Source: Bacillota bacterium
GTDB lineage: Bacteria; Bacillota; Bacilli; Alicyclobacillales; Alicyclobacillaceae
Length of the DNA stretch: 14,317 bases
Assembly: GCA_021820805.1 (NCBI GenBank)
Contig: JAKADF010000026.1
Location: 1-14,317 of the forward strand
Direction: 5' to 3'
A program made the position numbers and the translations under genes. This document shows positions 1 through 8,245 of the stretch, in pieces. The notes under the pieces are model-generated. The model ran no database searches. It saw only the letters and a list, made by a program, of their open reading frames with translations, and was not told the origin of the DNA. Position 1 is the stretch's first letter. Each line of letters starts with the position of its first letter.

Positions 1-359
1 TGTCCAACCTGGTGAAGATGGATGTACTGTTAAACGGTGAGGTGGTTGATGCCCTGTCGTTTATCGTTCATCGCGATAAAGCGTTTGGAAGAGGCCGTGT
101 CCTTTGTGAAAAATTAAAAGAGCTCATTCCAAGGCAAATGTTTGAGGTGCCGATTCAAGCTGCGATTGGAAACCGGATTGTGGCAAGAGAGACAATTCGC
201 GCGATGCGTAAAAACGTGTTAGCTAAATGTTACGGCGGTGACATTACACGGAAAAGAAAGCTGCTTGAAAAACAAAAAGAAGGCAAGAAGCGCATGAAAC
301 AAGTTGGAAATGTCGAAGTTCCGCAAGAGGCATTTATGGCCGTGCTAAAAATGGAGTGA
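1..359 (+). CDS. lepA: Elongation factor 4 (LepA), C-terminal fragment
   Basis: This is the 3' end of lepA, the ribosome-associated GTPase EF-4, which acts on elongating or assembling ribosomes in the cytoplasm. The reading frame is open from base 3, so the gene begins upstream of the window; the GTG at 12 is internal, not a start. The visible 119 residues are the LepA-specific C-terminal domain. They include the family-typical stretches [55 protein letters not shown] and a basic tail ending in [14 protein letters not shown]. The GTPase domain is not in the window. The TGA stop at 357-359 lies just before hemW, so the two genes are probably translated from one mRNA, as in B. subtilis. Identification is from recognised family sequence and is close to certain. 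Confidence 0.97.
   Translation, partial: SNLVKMDVLLNGEVVDALSFIVHRDKAFGRGRVLCEKLKELIPRQMFEVPIQAAIGNRIVARETIRAMRKNVLAKCYGGDITRKRKLLEKQKEGKKRMKQVGNVEVPQEAFMAVLKME
353..356 (+). promoter_or_regulatory. Ribosome binding site that decides the hemW start
   Basis: GGAG sits inside the last codons of lepA, 8 bases before the GTG at 365. It supports GTG 365 over the longer in-frame GTG at 356, which would overlap this site. Confidence 0.6.
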
Positions 360-364
360 AAAAA

Positions 365-1585
365 GTGAGCAAGGCTCCGATGAAAAGGAAAACACAAGAT
401 ATTTTAGATGCAAAAGCGCCAACGTCATTGTATGTTCATATACCTTTTTGTAAGAGCCGTTGCTTCTATTGTGATTTCAATACTTTTGTTACACCTGACC
501 AGGCTATGGAAGATTACCTTGTAAGACTGCAAAAGGAATTCGTTTTGATTGCAGAGCAATCAAAGGAACCTCTAAAAACGGTTTTCTTTGGTGGCGGTAC
601 GCCGACCATGTTTCACACAAACCAGTTAGAGCGGATGCTCGAAACTATTCATAAGTATTTTTCAATTGCAAAAGACGCAGAGATTTCCTTAGAAGCAAAT
701 CCTGGGTCAGCGACAGAAAAAAAGTTAAGGTCGCTGTACAATCATGGCGTGAATCGTATTAGCTTTGGAGCACAATCGTTCAATGACAGGCACCTAATGA
801 CAATCGGTCGTTTGCACGATTCCGATGCGATTAAAAAAAGTGTTTACATGGCACAAGAGATTGGATTTCGGCGCATTAATATTGATTTAATGTTCGGTCT
901 TCCAGATCAAAGCTTTTTAGATGTGGAAGAATCTATTGCAGAAGCTCTTAAGCTAAATGTGGAGCACATTTCCGCATACTGGTTAAAAGTTGAGGCAGGA
1001 ACACCTTTTGCAGTATGGCAAGCTCAAGGGAGATTGCCATTGCCTGGCGAGGATGCTGAAGCAAAGATGTATGACTATATAAGAAGGGCACTCTCTGCAG
1101 CAGGGTTTGCACATTACGAAATAAGCAATTTTGCAAAACCAGGCGAAGAGGCGAAACATAATCTTGTTTATTGGCATAACGAACCTTTCTTTGCAGCTGG
1201 TGCAGGTGCACATGGTTATGCGTACGGGGTTCGATATGAGAATGTGAAGTCCTTGTCAGATTATGGTACACGAATGGACAAAAACGAAAGGCCAATCGCC
1301 TCGAATCATCTCGTATCTGCATCAGAATCAATGGAGAACACAATGATGTTAGGTCTCAGACTTCAAGAAGGCGTAAACGATACAAGATTTACAGCAAGAC
1401 ATGGTATGTCAATGAAAAGTGTTTTTGGTCACATTATTGATCCATTGATTGCGAAGGGGTTGCTTGAATGGCATAGTAACAGCACTGTGCTAAAGGTGGC
1501 GGCTCACTCATGGCCTGTCGCTAATCTTGTATTTGAGAAGTTTGTGGATGTTTGCAATCCTGACATCTATGATGAAACTGTATAA
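365..1585 (+). CDS. hemW: Radical SAM heme chaperone HemW
   Basis: HemW is a radical SAM protein once annotated as an oxygen-independent coproporphyrinogen III oxidase. Family members bind heme and hand it to membrane acceptors. The N-terminal cluster motif is C29-x3-C33-x2-C36 followed by D and F (CKSRCFYCDF), with F where true HemN has a further cysteine; this points to HemW. The glycine-rich FFGGGTPT motif follows, then EANPGS, RISFGAQSF and the HemN C-terminal region with HYEISNFAKPG. GTG 365 has GGAG 8 bases upstream; GTG 356 is in frame but lacks a site, and ATG 380 is also possible. At about 406 residues it is somewhat longer than the roughly 380 of B. subtilis HemW, mainly at the C-terminus. 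It directly follows lepA, as in many Bacillota. Assignment to HemW rather than HemN rests on the motif and synteny. Confidence 0.93.
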   Translation: MSKAPMKRKTQDILDAKAPTSLYVHIPFCKSRCFYCDFNTFVTPDQAMEDYLVRLQKEFVLIAEQSKEPLKTVFFGGGTPTMFHTNQLERMLETIHKYFSIAKDAEISLEANPGSATEKKLRSLYNHGVNRISFGAQSFNDRHLMTIGRLHDSDAIKKSVYMAQEIGFRRINIDLMFGLPDQSFLDVEESIAEALKLNVEHISAYWLKVEAGTPFAVWQAQGRLPLPGEDAEAKMYDYIRRALSAAGFAHYEISNFAKPGEEAKHNLVYWHNEPFFAAGAGAHGYAYGVRYENVKSLSDYGTRMDKNERPIASNHLVSASESMENTMMLGLRLQEGVNDTRFTARHGMSMKSVFGHIIDPLIAKGLLEWHSNSTVLKVAAHSWPVANLVFEKFVDVCNPDIYDETV

Positions 1586-1614
1586 TTGACAATTAGCGAG
1601 TGGGTTGTTATTGT
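1586..1614 (+). promoter_or_regulatory. Probable sigma-A promoter of the hrcA operon
   Basis: A perfect -35 TTGACA (1586-1591) is followed after 17 bases by TATTGT (1609-1614), which matches 4 of 6 positions of the -10 consensus. Transcription would start near 1620, just before the CIRCE operator. The -35 begins immediately after the hemW stop codon. Confidence 0.7.
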
Positions 1615-1626
1615 CAAGAATGTAAG

Positions 1627-1653
1627 TTAGCACTCGGTTGGGTGGAGTGCTAA
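1627..1653 (+). promoter_or_regulatory. CIRCE operator (HrcA binding site)
   Basis: TTAGCACTC (1627-1635), a 9-base spacer, then GAGTGCTAA (1645-1653). This matches the CIRCE consensus TTAGCACTC-N9-GAGTGCTAA at every position. HrcA binds CIRCE and represses class I heat-shock genes; in B. subtilis GroEL helps keep HrcA active. The site lies in the predicted 5' leader of hrcA, and its 3' arm ends one base before the hrcA ribosome binding site. It is the only complete CIRCE I see in the window. Confidence 0.98.
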
Positions 1654-1670
1654 CAAAGGGGGTGGGAGTG

Positions 1671-2705
1671 ATGTTGACACAACGGCAAAGGCTGATATTA
1701 AATGCCGTAGTTGAAGACTATGTTCGTTCCGCGGAACCTATTGGCTCTCGGACACTCTCAAAGCACGGAGAAATTCAGTTTAGTGCTGCAACCATTCGTA
1801 ATGAAATGGCAGATTTAGAGGATATGGGTTATCTCGATCATCTTCATACATCTTCAGGCCGCATTCCTTCACAAAAAGGGTATCGGTTTTATGTTGATAA
1901 TTTATTGCAACGTCAGCAAACCTCTACACAAGAGCTTGATGCCCTGCGTGGAATGTTTCAGGAACGGATTCATGAAGTTGAACGAATGATTCATCAAACA
2001 ACGCTTGTTTTGTCGAATTTGACCAATCAGGTCACTATTGCGCTTGGCCCTAAAATGCATCAGGAACGCGTGAAAAAGATTGAATTAATACCGATTGCTA
2101 AGGGACGTGCGGTCGCAATCATGATTACGGATTCTGGCCACGTCCAAGATCGACAAGTTCAGTTTCCTGATGATATTGCACCAGAAGATATTGCTGCGAT
2201 TGTTCGAATGTTAAACGATAAGCTTACAGGTGTTCCACTGTCGAATGTGAAATCTAAGTTTTACCGGGAAATCGTGGCAGAACTTGCAACGATGCTTGAA
2301 CGTTATGAAGATGTCTTATGCGTGATAGAGGAATTGTCAAGTGTTGCTGAAACCGATGGTAAGGTGTATGTAGGCGGTGCAACCAATATCCTTGCACAAC
2401 CAGAATTTCGCGATATAGAAAAAGTTCGTCCATTGTTAATCATGCTTGAAAATGAACAGCTTGCAAACAAGCTGCTCCCGGAGACAGATGGCGGGCTTGA
2501 TATTCGTATCGGCCAGGAAAATTTGGCGGTGCCCCTGCAGGATTGTACAGTAATTTCTACTACGTACACAGTATCTGGAATGGCGATGGGCCGTATTGGT
2601 ATAGTTGGTCCTACAAGGATGGATTACGCACGAATCATTCAAATCCTTGATTATACCTCTCGTGCATTGACTAAAATATTGACTGGACGTACCGACGTTA
2701 GTTAG
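1671..2705 (+). CDS. hrcA: Heat-inducible transcription repressor HrcA
   Basis: HrcA is the repressor of class I heat-shock genes and binds CIRCE as a dimer. The N-terminal winged helix starts LTQRQRLILNAVVEDYV and continues through EPIGSRTLSK, the recognition helix region SAATIRNEMADLEDMGYL, and the wing motif HTSSGRIPSQKGYRFYVD. The GAF-like and inserted dimerisation regions follow, with YVGGATNI near residue 225 and GRIGIVGPTRMDYARII near the C-terminus. ATG 1671 was chosen: AAAGGGGGTG (1655-1664) lies 6 bases upstream and the resulting 344 residues equal the family's usual length. The frame stays open upstream to a TTG at 1638, but that start would lie inside the CIRCE element. It is the first gene of the operon and represses itself through the adjacent CIRCE. 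Confidence 0.97.
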   Translation: MLTQRQRLILNAVVEDYVRSAEPIGSRTLSKHGEIQFSAATIRNEMADLEDMGYLDHLHTSSGRIPSQKGYRFYVDNLLQRQQTSTQELDALRGMFQERIHEVERMIHQTTLVLSNLTNQVTIALGPKMHQERVKKIELIPIAKGRAVAIMITDSGHVQDRQVQFPDDIAPEDIAAIVRMLNDKLTGVPLSNVKSKFYREIVAELATMLERYEDVLCVIEELSSVAETDGKVYVGGATNILAQPEFRDIEKVRPLLIMLENEQLANKLLPETDGGLDIRIGQENLAVPLQDCTVISTTYTVSGMAMGRIGIVGPTRMDYARIIQILDYTSRALTKILTGRTDVS

Positions 2706-2729
2706 TTAAACTGTCGGTTTGCATGGATG

Positions 2730-2737
2730 AAAGGAGG
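2730..2737 (+). promoter_or_regulatory. Ribosome binding site that decides the grpE start
   Basis: AAAGGAGG lies 7 bases before TTG 2745. The in-frame ATG at 2727 lies upstream of this site and so cannot use it; the TTG is the supported start. Confidence 0.85.
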
Positions 2738-2744
2738 CGGCAAC

Positions 2745-3323
2745 TTGACAAAAGAGTCACAAGACACCGTAGAAAATTCTGAAGCGGTGAATGAGGAAAC
2801 AAAAGCAAAGACGAATATGGAAGATACAGAAGAAGCAATTCCAAATGATGCACAGGAGGCTTTGTCTTCATCATCAGACGAGGATAACAAGGGTGCCGCG
2901 GAATTGGAAAACTTGCGTCAACAATTGCTGCGAGTTCATGCGGATTTTGATAATTTTCGTAAACGTACTCGTCAGGAAAAAGAAGATTTGCAGAAATTCG
3001 CAACCAAAAAATTACTTAGTGAGTTATTACCGGTTGTTGACAATTTTGAACGCGCGCTAAGTTCATTGACTGGAGCATCGAGTGTCGATGAAATAAAGAC
3101 GGGTCTTGAAATGGTCCAGCGCCAAATGCTGCAGACTTTACAGCAAAACGGGGTTGAGGTTATGGATACACTTAACAAACCGTTTGACCCCAACCTCCAT
3201 GACGCTGTAATGCAGGAGCCTGCTGACGGGAAAGAAGCGGGCATTATCACGGAAGTTATGCAAAAAGGATATATGCTGCATGGAAAAGTGTTGCGGCCTG
3301 CCATGGTGAAAGTGACTGTCTAA
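2745..3323 (+). CDS. grpE: Nucleotide exchange factor GrpE
   Basis: GrpE releases ADP from DnaK and so resets the Hsp70 cycle; it works as a dimer in the cytoplasm. The 192 residues begin with an acidic, low-complexity arm of about 50 residues, usual for GrpE. A long coiled-coil helix follows ([21 protein letters not shown]), then the helical bundle around [12 protein letters not shown]. The C-terminal beta domain carries [16 protein letters not shown] and ends [19 protein letters not shown], the typical GrpE ending. The start is TTG 2745, fixed by a strong ribosome binding site. It lies 39 bases after hrcA and 35 bases before dnaK with no promoter or terminator visible, so it should be co-transcribed and heat-inducible through CIRCE. 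Confidence 0.97.
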   Translation: MTKESQDTVENSEAVNEETKAKTNMEDTEEAIPNDAQEALSSSSDEDNKGAAELENLRQQLLRVHADFDNFRKRTRQEKEDLQKFATKKLLSELLPVVDNFERALSSLTGASSVDEIKTGLEMVQRQMLQTLQQNGVEVMDTLNKPFDPNLHDAVMQEPADGKEAGIITEVMQKGYMLHGKVLRPAMVKVTV

Positions 3324-3358
3324 CAATACATACAGGCTTGAAGGGGGAACTAAGTAAC

Positions 3359-5194
3359 ATGGGAAAAGTGATTGGTATTGACTTAGGTACGACGAATTCA
3401 TGTGTAGCTGTCATGGAAGGCGGCGAAACTGTTGTTATTCCAAATGCAGAAGGTAATCGAACGACGCCGTCAGTAGTTGCTTTCGCAAAGGATGGGGAGC
3501 GTTTAGTTGGTGATATTGCAAAGCGTCAAGCAATCACCAACCCTGACCGAACAATTATTTCGATTAAGCGCCATATGGGCTCTGATCATAAGGAAACGAT
3601 CGACGGAAGGTCTTATACGCCTCAAGAGATTTCAGCGATGATTTTACAGAAACTGAAGAGTGATGCAGAAGCATATTTAGGTGAGACAGTTACCCAAGCG
3701 GTTATTACCGTTCCAGCATATTTTAGTGACAGCCAGCGTCAAGCAACAAAGGATGCAGGACGTATTGCGGGTCTTGAAGTGCTCCGTATCGTAAACGAGC
3801 CTACTGCAGCAGCCTTGGCTTACGGGTTGGATAAAGAGGGAGAACATACAATCTTAGTGTATGACCTTGGAGGCGGTACATTCGACGTTTCCATCTTGGA
3901 ACTCGGCGACGGGGTATTTGAAGTAAAAGCGACAAGCGGCAACAACCGACTCGGCGGTGACGATTTTGACGAGCGTATTATGCAATATTTGATTGACACA
4001 TTTAAACGTGAACAGGGAATTGATCTGAAGAAAGATAAAATGGCAATGCAACGCCTGAAAGATGCAGGTGAAAAAGCGAAGAAAGAGTTGTCATCTACAC
4101 TTACCACTACTATTTCTTTACCGTTTATTTCGGCTGACGCAAGCGGACCGAAACATCTTGAAGTGAATTTAACAAGGGCTAAGTTTGAAGAAATTACTGC
4201 TGATTTGGTTGAAGCAACGTTGTCTCCAACTCGCCAGGCACTAAAAGATGCAGGTCTCTCGATTGACCAAATTGACCGTATTATTTTGGTTGGCGGATCA
4301 ACGCGTATTCCAGCTGTTCAAGAAGCAATCAAGAAAATAATTGGTAAAGAGCCGTCCAAAGGAGTTAACCCTGATGAGGTTGTCGCAGTCGGCGCGGCAA
4401 TTCAAGCTGGCGTATTAACAGGAGAAGTGAAAGATGTCGTCCTTCTTGACGTTACACCTCTTTCTCTTGGTATAGAAACGATGGGCGGCGTATTCACGCG
4501 GTTAATTGATCGGAACACGACTATTCCGACGTCTAAGAGCCAAATTTTCTCTACAGCTGCAGACAATCAAACATCTGTTGAAATTCACGTTCTTCAGGGC
4601 GAACGTGAAATGGCTCGCGACAATAAAACGCTTGGCAGATTTACATTAGGGGATATCCCGCCTGCACCACGTGGTATTCCACAAATTGAAGTTTCCTTTG
4701 ATATTGACGCGAACGGCATTGTGAATGTATCAGCTAAGGATTTGGGTACAGGCAAGAGCCAACGAATTACCATCACGGCATCCAGCGGACTTGCTAAAGA
4801 TGAAATCGACCGCATGATGAAAGAAGCTGAGCTTCATGCGGAAGAAGATAAGAAGCGCCGTGAGCAAGTTGAAATTCGCAACCAAGCAGACCAATTGCTG
4901 TATCAGACTGAGAAGAGCTTGAAGGATCTTGGAGATAAAGCTGATACTGCACTGAAGAGCGAAGCAGAAGAAAAAATGAAACAATTACGTGAGGCTCTTA
5001 GCGGAACGGAAACGGATCCAATTGAAAATGCAACTAAAGAATTAACAGACGTTCTTCATAAGCTGTCCACAAAGTTGTATGAACAAGCGGCCGCACAAGC
5101 AAATAATGCAGGAGACACAAATTCTGCGAATGCAGGTTCAAGTGATAACGTAGTAGACGCAGAATTCTCTGAAGTTGATAAGGATAACAAGTAA
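3359..5194 (+). CDS. dnaK: Molecular chaperone DnaK (Hsp70)
   Basis: DnaK binds exposed hydrophobic segments of client proteins in an ATP-controlled cycle with DnaJ and GrpE. The nucleotide-binding domain shows GIDLGTTNS (residues 6-14, phosphate 1), [34 protein letters not shown], the phosphate 2 motif [12 protein letters not shown], and the adenosine motif [12 protein letters not shown]. The linker [13 protein letters not shown] leads into the substrate-binding domain, and the lid ends in a short acidic tail ([14 protein letters not shown]). At 611 residues it is the usual Gram-positive size, shorter than E. coli DnaK. ATG 3359 is preceded by AAGGGGG (3341-3347) at a rather long 11-base spacing; the N-terminal sequence [10 protein letters not shown] leaves little doubt about the start. 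It is the third gene of the CIRCE-controlled operon, and a long hairpin follows its stop codon. Confidence 0.99.
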   Translation: MGKVIGIDLGTTNSCVAVMEGGETVVIPNAEGNRTTPSVVAFAKDGERLVGDIAKRQAITNPDRTIISIKRHMGSDHKETIDGRSYTPQEISAMILQKLKSDAEAYLGETVTQAVITVPAYFSDSQRQATKDAGRIAGLEVLRIVNEPTAAALAYGLDKEGEHTILVYDLGGGTFDVSILELGDGVFEVKATSGNNRLGGDDFDERIMQYLIDTFKREQGIDLKKDKMAMQRLKDAGEKAKKELSSTLTTTISLPFISADASGPKHLEVNLTRAKFEEITADLVEATLSPTRQALKDAGLSIDQIDRIILVGGSTRIPAVQEAIKKIIGKEPSKGVNPDEVVAVGAAIQAGVLTGEVKDVVLLDVTPLSLGIETMGGVFTRLIDRNTTIPTSKSQIFSTAADNQTSVEIHVLQGEREMARDNKTLGRFTLGDIPPAPRGIPQIEVSFDIDANGIVNVSAKDLGTGKSQRITITASSGLAKDEIDRMMKEAELHAEEDKKRREQVEIRNQADQLLYQTEKSLKDLGDKADTALKSEAEEKMKQLREALSGTETDPIENATKELTDVLHKLSTKLYEQAAAQANNAGDTNSANAGSSDNVVDAEFSEVDKDNK

Positions 5195-5218
5195 ATAAAA
5201 AGGATATTTAAATTTTAA

Positions 5219-5251
5219 ATACGCAGGGCAGGTAGAACCTGCCCTGCGTAT
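5219..5251 (+). other. Long perfect hairpin between dnaK and dnaJ
   Basis: The arms 5219-5233 and 5237-5251 pair perfectly over 15 bp around the 3-base loop AGA; the core is CGCAGGGCAGG with its complement. It starts 24 bases after the dnaK stop and ends about 32 bases before the dnaJ ribosome binding site. The bases that follow (GCATGACAATAG) contain no U-tract, so it does not look like a complete intrinsic terminator. It is more likely an mRNA processing or stability element, or a partial attenuator that sets the DnaK to DnaJ ratio. The stem is seen in the sequence; the role is inference. Bases 5195-5218 just before it are very AT-rich (ATTTAAA and TTTAAAT arms) and hold no gene. Confidence 0.85.
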
Positions 5252-5283
5252 GCATGACAATAGAGATGGATAGAGATTGCGGG

Positions 5284-5291
5284 AGGAGGGG
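5284..5291 (+). promoter_or_regulatory. Ribosome binding site that decides the dnaJ start
   Basis: AGGAGGGG lies 6 bases before GTG 5298. The other in-frame candidates, TTG 5277 and TTG 5292, lie upstream of it or directly against it. Confidence 0.8.
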
Positions 5292-5297
5292 TTGCCG

Positions 5298-6422
5298 GTG
5301 GACAAACGCGATTATTATGAGGTACTTGGCGTCAGCAAATCCGCCTCTCCGGATGAAATTAAAAAGGCATATCGCAAATTGGCGCGTCAGTATCACCCAG
5401 ATGTAAACAAAGATGATCCGAATGCTGCAGATAAATTTAAGGAAGTATCCGAGGCATATGAAGTTCTGTCGAGTTCTGATAAGCGAGCGCGTTATGACCA
5501 ATTTGGCCATGAAGATCCGATGGGTGGCGGCGCTGGGTTCAACGGAGCTTCAGGGTTCGGCGATTTTGGCGGGTTTGGCGATATTTTTGATATGTTCTTT
5601 GGGGGACATCAGCAGCGGGGACCGCAGCGCGGCCAGGATTTAGAGTACGAACTCGAAGTGGATTTTGAAGATGCTGCCTTTGGTGTCGAGGAAGAAATTC
5701 AAATTCCGAGAACAGAGACTTGTACCACTTGCGGCGGTTCTGGAGCAAAACCTGGCACGAATCCGAAGAAATGTACGACTTGCGGGGGCTCTGGTGAACA
5801 ACAAAGTGTTGTAAGCACTCCTTTTGGCCGTATGGTCAATCGAAGGGTCTGTTCTGTTTGCCATGGTAAAGGCGTTATAATTGACAGCCCGTGTCATGAC
5901 TGCCATGGACAAGGGCGTAAACGGGTACGTAAAACCGTTAAGATAAAGGTTCCAGAAGGAGTAGATACGGGCATTCGCTTGCGGATGCCAGGTCTTGGTG
6001 AAGCCAGTCCAAACGGCGGACCTTCAGGAGATTTGCATATTGTGATTCGCGTGCGAGAACATGAAATCTTTGAGCGAGACGGAGTCAATGTTTACATTGA
6101 GGTTCCGCTCACATATGTTCAGGCGGCGCTTGGTGATGAAATCGAGGTTCCGACACTTGATGGAGATGTTAAATTACGTATTCCTGAAGGGACACAATCT
6201 GGCACATCGTTTCGATTACGCGGGAAAGGTATACCAAAGCTTGGCTCTGCGACAATTCGAGGAGATGAGCATGTACGTGTTCACGTCGTCACGCCAATGA
6301 GCTTGACTGATAAGCAACGAGAACTATTGCGAGAACTGGGTAAAGAACTTGGCGAAACAACAAAAGAACAAAGTCGGACATTTATGGAACGTATGAAAAG
6401 TGCTTTTTTAGGAAACGCATAA
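5298..6422 (+). CDS. dnaJ: Chaperone protein DnaJ (Hsp40)
   Basis: DnaJ delivers clients to DnaK and stimulates its ATPase. The J domain (residues 1-70) has [12 protein letters not shown] and the catalytic HPD at 33-35. A Gly/Phe-rich region follows (about 75-113, [18 protein letters not shown]). The zinc domain has four CxxCxGxG repeats with cysteines at 142/145, 159/162, 185/188 and 199/202, which bind two zinc ions. The C-terminal substrate-binding domains include KVPEGVD and [16 protein letters not shown] motifs. The length of 374 residues is normal for a type I DnaJ. GTG 5298 is set by the AGGAGGGG site. It lies 103 bases after dnaK, separated by a long hairpin, and is followed by a probable terminator, so it may be expressed at a lower level than dnaK. 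Confidence 0.98.
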   Translation: MDKRDYYEVLGVSKSASPDEIKKAYRKLARQYHPDVNKDDPNAADKFKEVSEAYEVLSSSDKRARYDQFGHEDPMGGGAGFNGASGFGDFGGFGDIFDMFFGGHQQRGPQRGQDLEYELEVDFEDAAFGVEEEIQIPRTETCTTCGGSGAKPGTNPKKCTTCGGSGEQQSVVSTPFGRMVNRRVCSVCHGKGVIIDSPCHDCHGQGRKRVRKTVKIKVPEGVDTGIRLRMPGLGEASPNGGPSGDLHIVIRVREHEIFERDGVNVYIEVPLTYVQAALGDEIEVPTLDGDVKLRIPEGTQSGTSFRLRGKGIPKLGSATIRGDEHVRVHVVTPMSLTDKQRELLRELGKELGETTKEQSRTFMERMKSAFLGNA

Positions 6423-6456
6423 ACGAATTTGCTAAATCTCGATTTTTGATAACTTG

Positions 6457-6490
6457 AACGGCCCAATCGGGCCGTTTGGTTATTTTCTAT
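6457..6490 (+). terminator. Probable intrinsic terminator after dnaJ
   Basis: AACGGCCC (6457-6464) pairs with GGGCCGTT (6469-6476) around the loop AATC, and the stem can be extended by G-U pairs. A T-rich but interrupted run (TTTGGTTATTTTC) follows. The GC-rich stem supports termination; the broken U-tract suggests it may leak, so prmA and rsmE could still receive heat-shock transcripts. Confidence 0.65.
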
Positions 6491-6533
6491 TACATAATGA
6501 TGTTTATCTGCCATATTGGAGGAGTCAAGCGGT

Positions 6534-7484
6534 ATGAAATGGTGGGAAGTCAGACTAGACGTTCCGAAAGAGTCATCAGAAGCAGTGGCATCCTTGTTCC
6601 ACGAATATCCTGATGTACAGGGAGTTGCAATGGAAGGTGCTGTTGCGGACAGGCCCTTGCATCCGGACTATGGTGAGTGGTTTGCAGAAGGGATTACAGA
6701 AAGCAATAAAGTAACAGTTATTGTGTATATACCTGAGAATGTCTATCGGGAATCCATTCGTCACAGGGTCATTGATGTATTACATAGCGTACAGAATGCC
6801 GGGCTGGATACTCACGGAGCAAAAGAGCATTTACTCATTTCTTTAGTTGATGAATCCTCATGGGAAAGTGCTTGGAAGGAACATTTACATCCAATGAAAA
6901 TTGGGAAGACATTCATCATTGTGCCGAAGTGGGAACAAAACGAATTAGCAATCGATGAGAACAGGCATAGTATTATTCTTGAACCTGGTATGGCGTTTGG
7001 CACTGGGACCCATGAAACAACGCAAATGTGCCTCGAAGCAATCGAAGAGTTTTCGCCAAAGGGGAAGAAAGTCCTGGACGTAGGATGCGGAACAGCTGTG
7101 TTATCAATTGCGGCAGCGCTTCATGGTGCGAGAGAGGTTTTGGCTGTCGATATTGATCCGATTGCTGTGCAGGTAGCCAGCCAAAACATAGCTGAAAATG
7201 GTCTTTCAAAACATGTTCATGCCAAAGAGGGTAATCTGCTTCACGGGTTTGAAAAAGATACTGTATTTGACATGATATTAGCAAATATTCTTCGGGATAT
7301 TGTTGTAAAGCTTACACCTGACGCGGTAATGCGTTTGTCGCCAGGCGGTGTATTCATCACTTCTGGCTATATTCGTGAGCAAACAGGAGCGGTGCACAAG
7401 GCATTGCATCATGCGGGCCTTCAAATTACACGTGTTTGGCAAAAAAATGATTGGATGTGCACAGCAGCGGTGAAACCATCATGA
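6534..7484 (+). CDS. prmA: Ribosomal protein L11 methyltransferase PrmA
   Basis: PrmA uses S-adenosylmethionine to methylate ribosomal protein L11. The N-terminal L11-recognition domain (about residues 1-110) begins MKWWEVRLDVPKES. The class I methyltransferase domain contains AFGTGTHETTQMCLEAI (about 154-170), the SAM-binding VLDVGCGTAVLSIAA (180-194), the acidic loop AVDIDPIAV and the DMILANIL motif (about 246-253). The usual family motif reads THPTT and GxGxG; here these are THETT and GCGTA. The length of 316 residues is normal. ATG 6534 follows GGAGGAG (6518-6524) at 9 bases. It corresponds to yqeT, the fifth gene of the B. subtilis dnaK operon. No clear separate promoter is visible in 6423-6533, so it may depend on read-through past the terminator. 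Its stop overlaps the rsmE start. Confidence 0.95.
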   Translation: MKWWEVRLDVPKESSEAVASLFHEYPDVQGVAMEGAVADRPLHPDYGEWFAEGITESNKVTVIVYIPENVYRESIRHRVIDVLHSVQNAGLDTHGAKEHLLISLVDESSWESAWKEHLHPMKIGKTFIIVPKWEQNELAIDENRHSIILEPGMAFGTGTHETTQMCLEAIEEFSPKGKKVLDVGCGTAVLSIAAALHGAREVLAVDIDPIAVQVASQNIAENGLSKHVHAKEGNLLHGFEKDTVFDMILANILRDIVVKLTPDAVMRLSPGGVFITSGYIREQTGAVHKALHHAGLQITRVWQKNDWMCTAAVKPS

Positions 7485-8239
7485 TGCCGAGAATCTTTGT
7501 ACATGAGTCAGTTGAAGAAAATGGAGTTTTAACGATTGATGGTCATAATGGTCACCATTTTGCAAGAGTTTTAAGAGCGAACGAGGGTGAAGAGCTAGTT
7601 GTCGCAGCAATGAATGGCCCATTTCTTGGAAAAATCAAAAGGGTTGATTCAAAACAGGGAATTCTCGATATTGAGATAAAGTCTGCATATCCTCCTCATG
7701 AGCCAACATGTAAAATTATCTTAATTCAAGGCCTTGCTAAAGGCGATAAGATGGATACGATTTTACAAAAATGTACTGAAGTCGGTGTATCCACTATTAT
7801 TTGTTATGAAGCACGGCGTTCTGTTGTTTCCATCAAATCTAAGGAAGGACAAAAAATAGAACGCTTTCATCGAATTGCGCTTGAGGCTGCCGGCCAAGCA
7901 CAGCGGGATATTGTACCTATCATTCAATATGCAGAGTCTGTGAAAACCCTTAAGTCATTGCTTGAAGCCGAGAGTGTCAATTCACTAATTTTGCTTGATG
8001 AAGCAGAACATGATATCGGTTTAAACCAGGTTCTTACGGAATCTAATGCATCATCTGCAAGTGTGATTGCAATTGCAGTTGGCCCTGAAGGAGGATGGGA
8101 TGATGATGAACGCAAGGCATTTCATTCTCTCTTAAACGGCGTTTCTGTGACCCTTGGATCAAGAATACTTCGAACGGAGACTGCAGGTGTGGTTGCTGCC
8201 GCAGTTGTGTTGTACCATCTTTCGCAGTTGGGAGTGTAA
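7481..8239 (+). CDS. rsmE: 16S rRNA (uracil1498-N3)-methyltransferase RsmE
   Basis: RsmE methylates N3 of U1498 in 16S rRNA, in the decoding region of the 30S subunit. It belongs to the SPOUT class with a trefoil knot. The N-terminal PUA-like domain includes HHFARVLRANEGEELVV. The knot motifs are IQGLAKGDKMDTILQKCTEVGV, then AVGPEGGWDDDE (about residues 199-210) and LGSRILRTETAGVVAA (225-240), which bind SAM. The stretch EAAGQAQRDIVP stands where EAAEQSxRxxVP is usual, a mild deviation. Two ATG codons lie side by side at 7481 and 7484. The first makes an ATGA overlap with the prmA stop, which suggests translational coupling; no strong ribosome binding site is seen. The length of 252 residues is normal. 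It corresponds to B. subtilis yqeU in the same operon position. Confidence 0.95.
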   Translation: MMPRIFVHESVEENGVLTIDGHNGHHFARVLRANEGEELVVAAMNGPFLGKIKRVDSKQGILDIEIKSAYPPHEPTCKIILIQGLAKGDKMDTILQKCTEVGVSTIICYEARRSVVSIKSKEGQKIERFHRIALEAAGQAQRDIVPIIQYAESVKTLKSLLEAESVNSLILLDEAEHDIGLNQVLTESNASSASVIAIAVGPEGGWDDDERKAFHSLLNGVSVTLGSRILRTETAGVVAAAVVLYHLSQLGV

Positions 8240-8245
8240 TTCTTT

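Noticed and set aside
948..1343. Minus-strand open frames inside hemW (and similar antisense frames inside hrcA, grpE, dnaK, dnaJ, prmA, yqeY)
   Set aside because: They lie wholly within strongly conserved plus-strand genes, show low-complexity composition and no family motifs; they are shadow frames.
1638..1670. Upstream in-frame TTG start for hrcA, adding 11 residues
   Set aside because: It lies inside the CIRCE operator, and ATG 1671 has a well-spaced ribosome binding site and gives the usual family length.
5810..5821. AGCACTC half of a CIRCE-like site inside dnaJ
   Set aside because: There is no matching inverted arm, and it lies within the zinc-finger coding region.
6493..6498. CATAAT as a -10 element for a separate prmA promoter
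   Set aside because: The bases 17-18 positions upstream (GGCCGT region) do not resemble a -35 hexamer.
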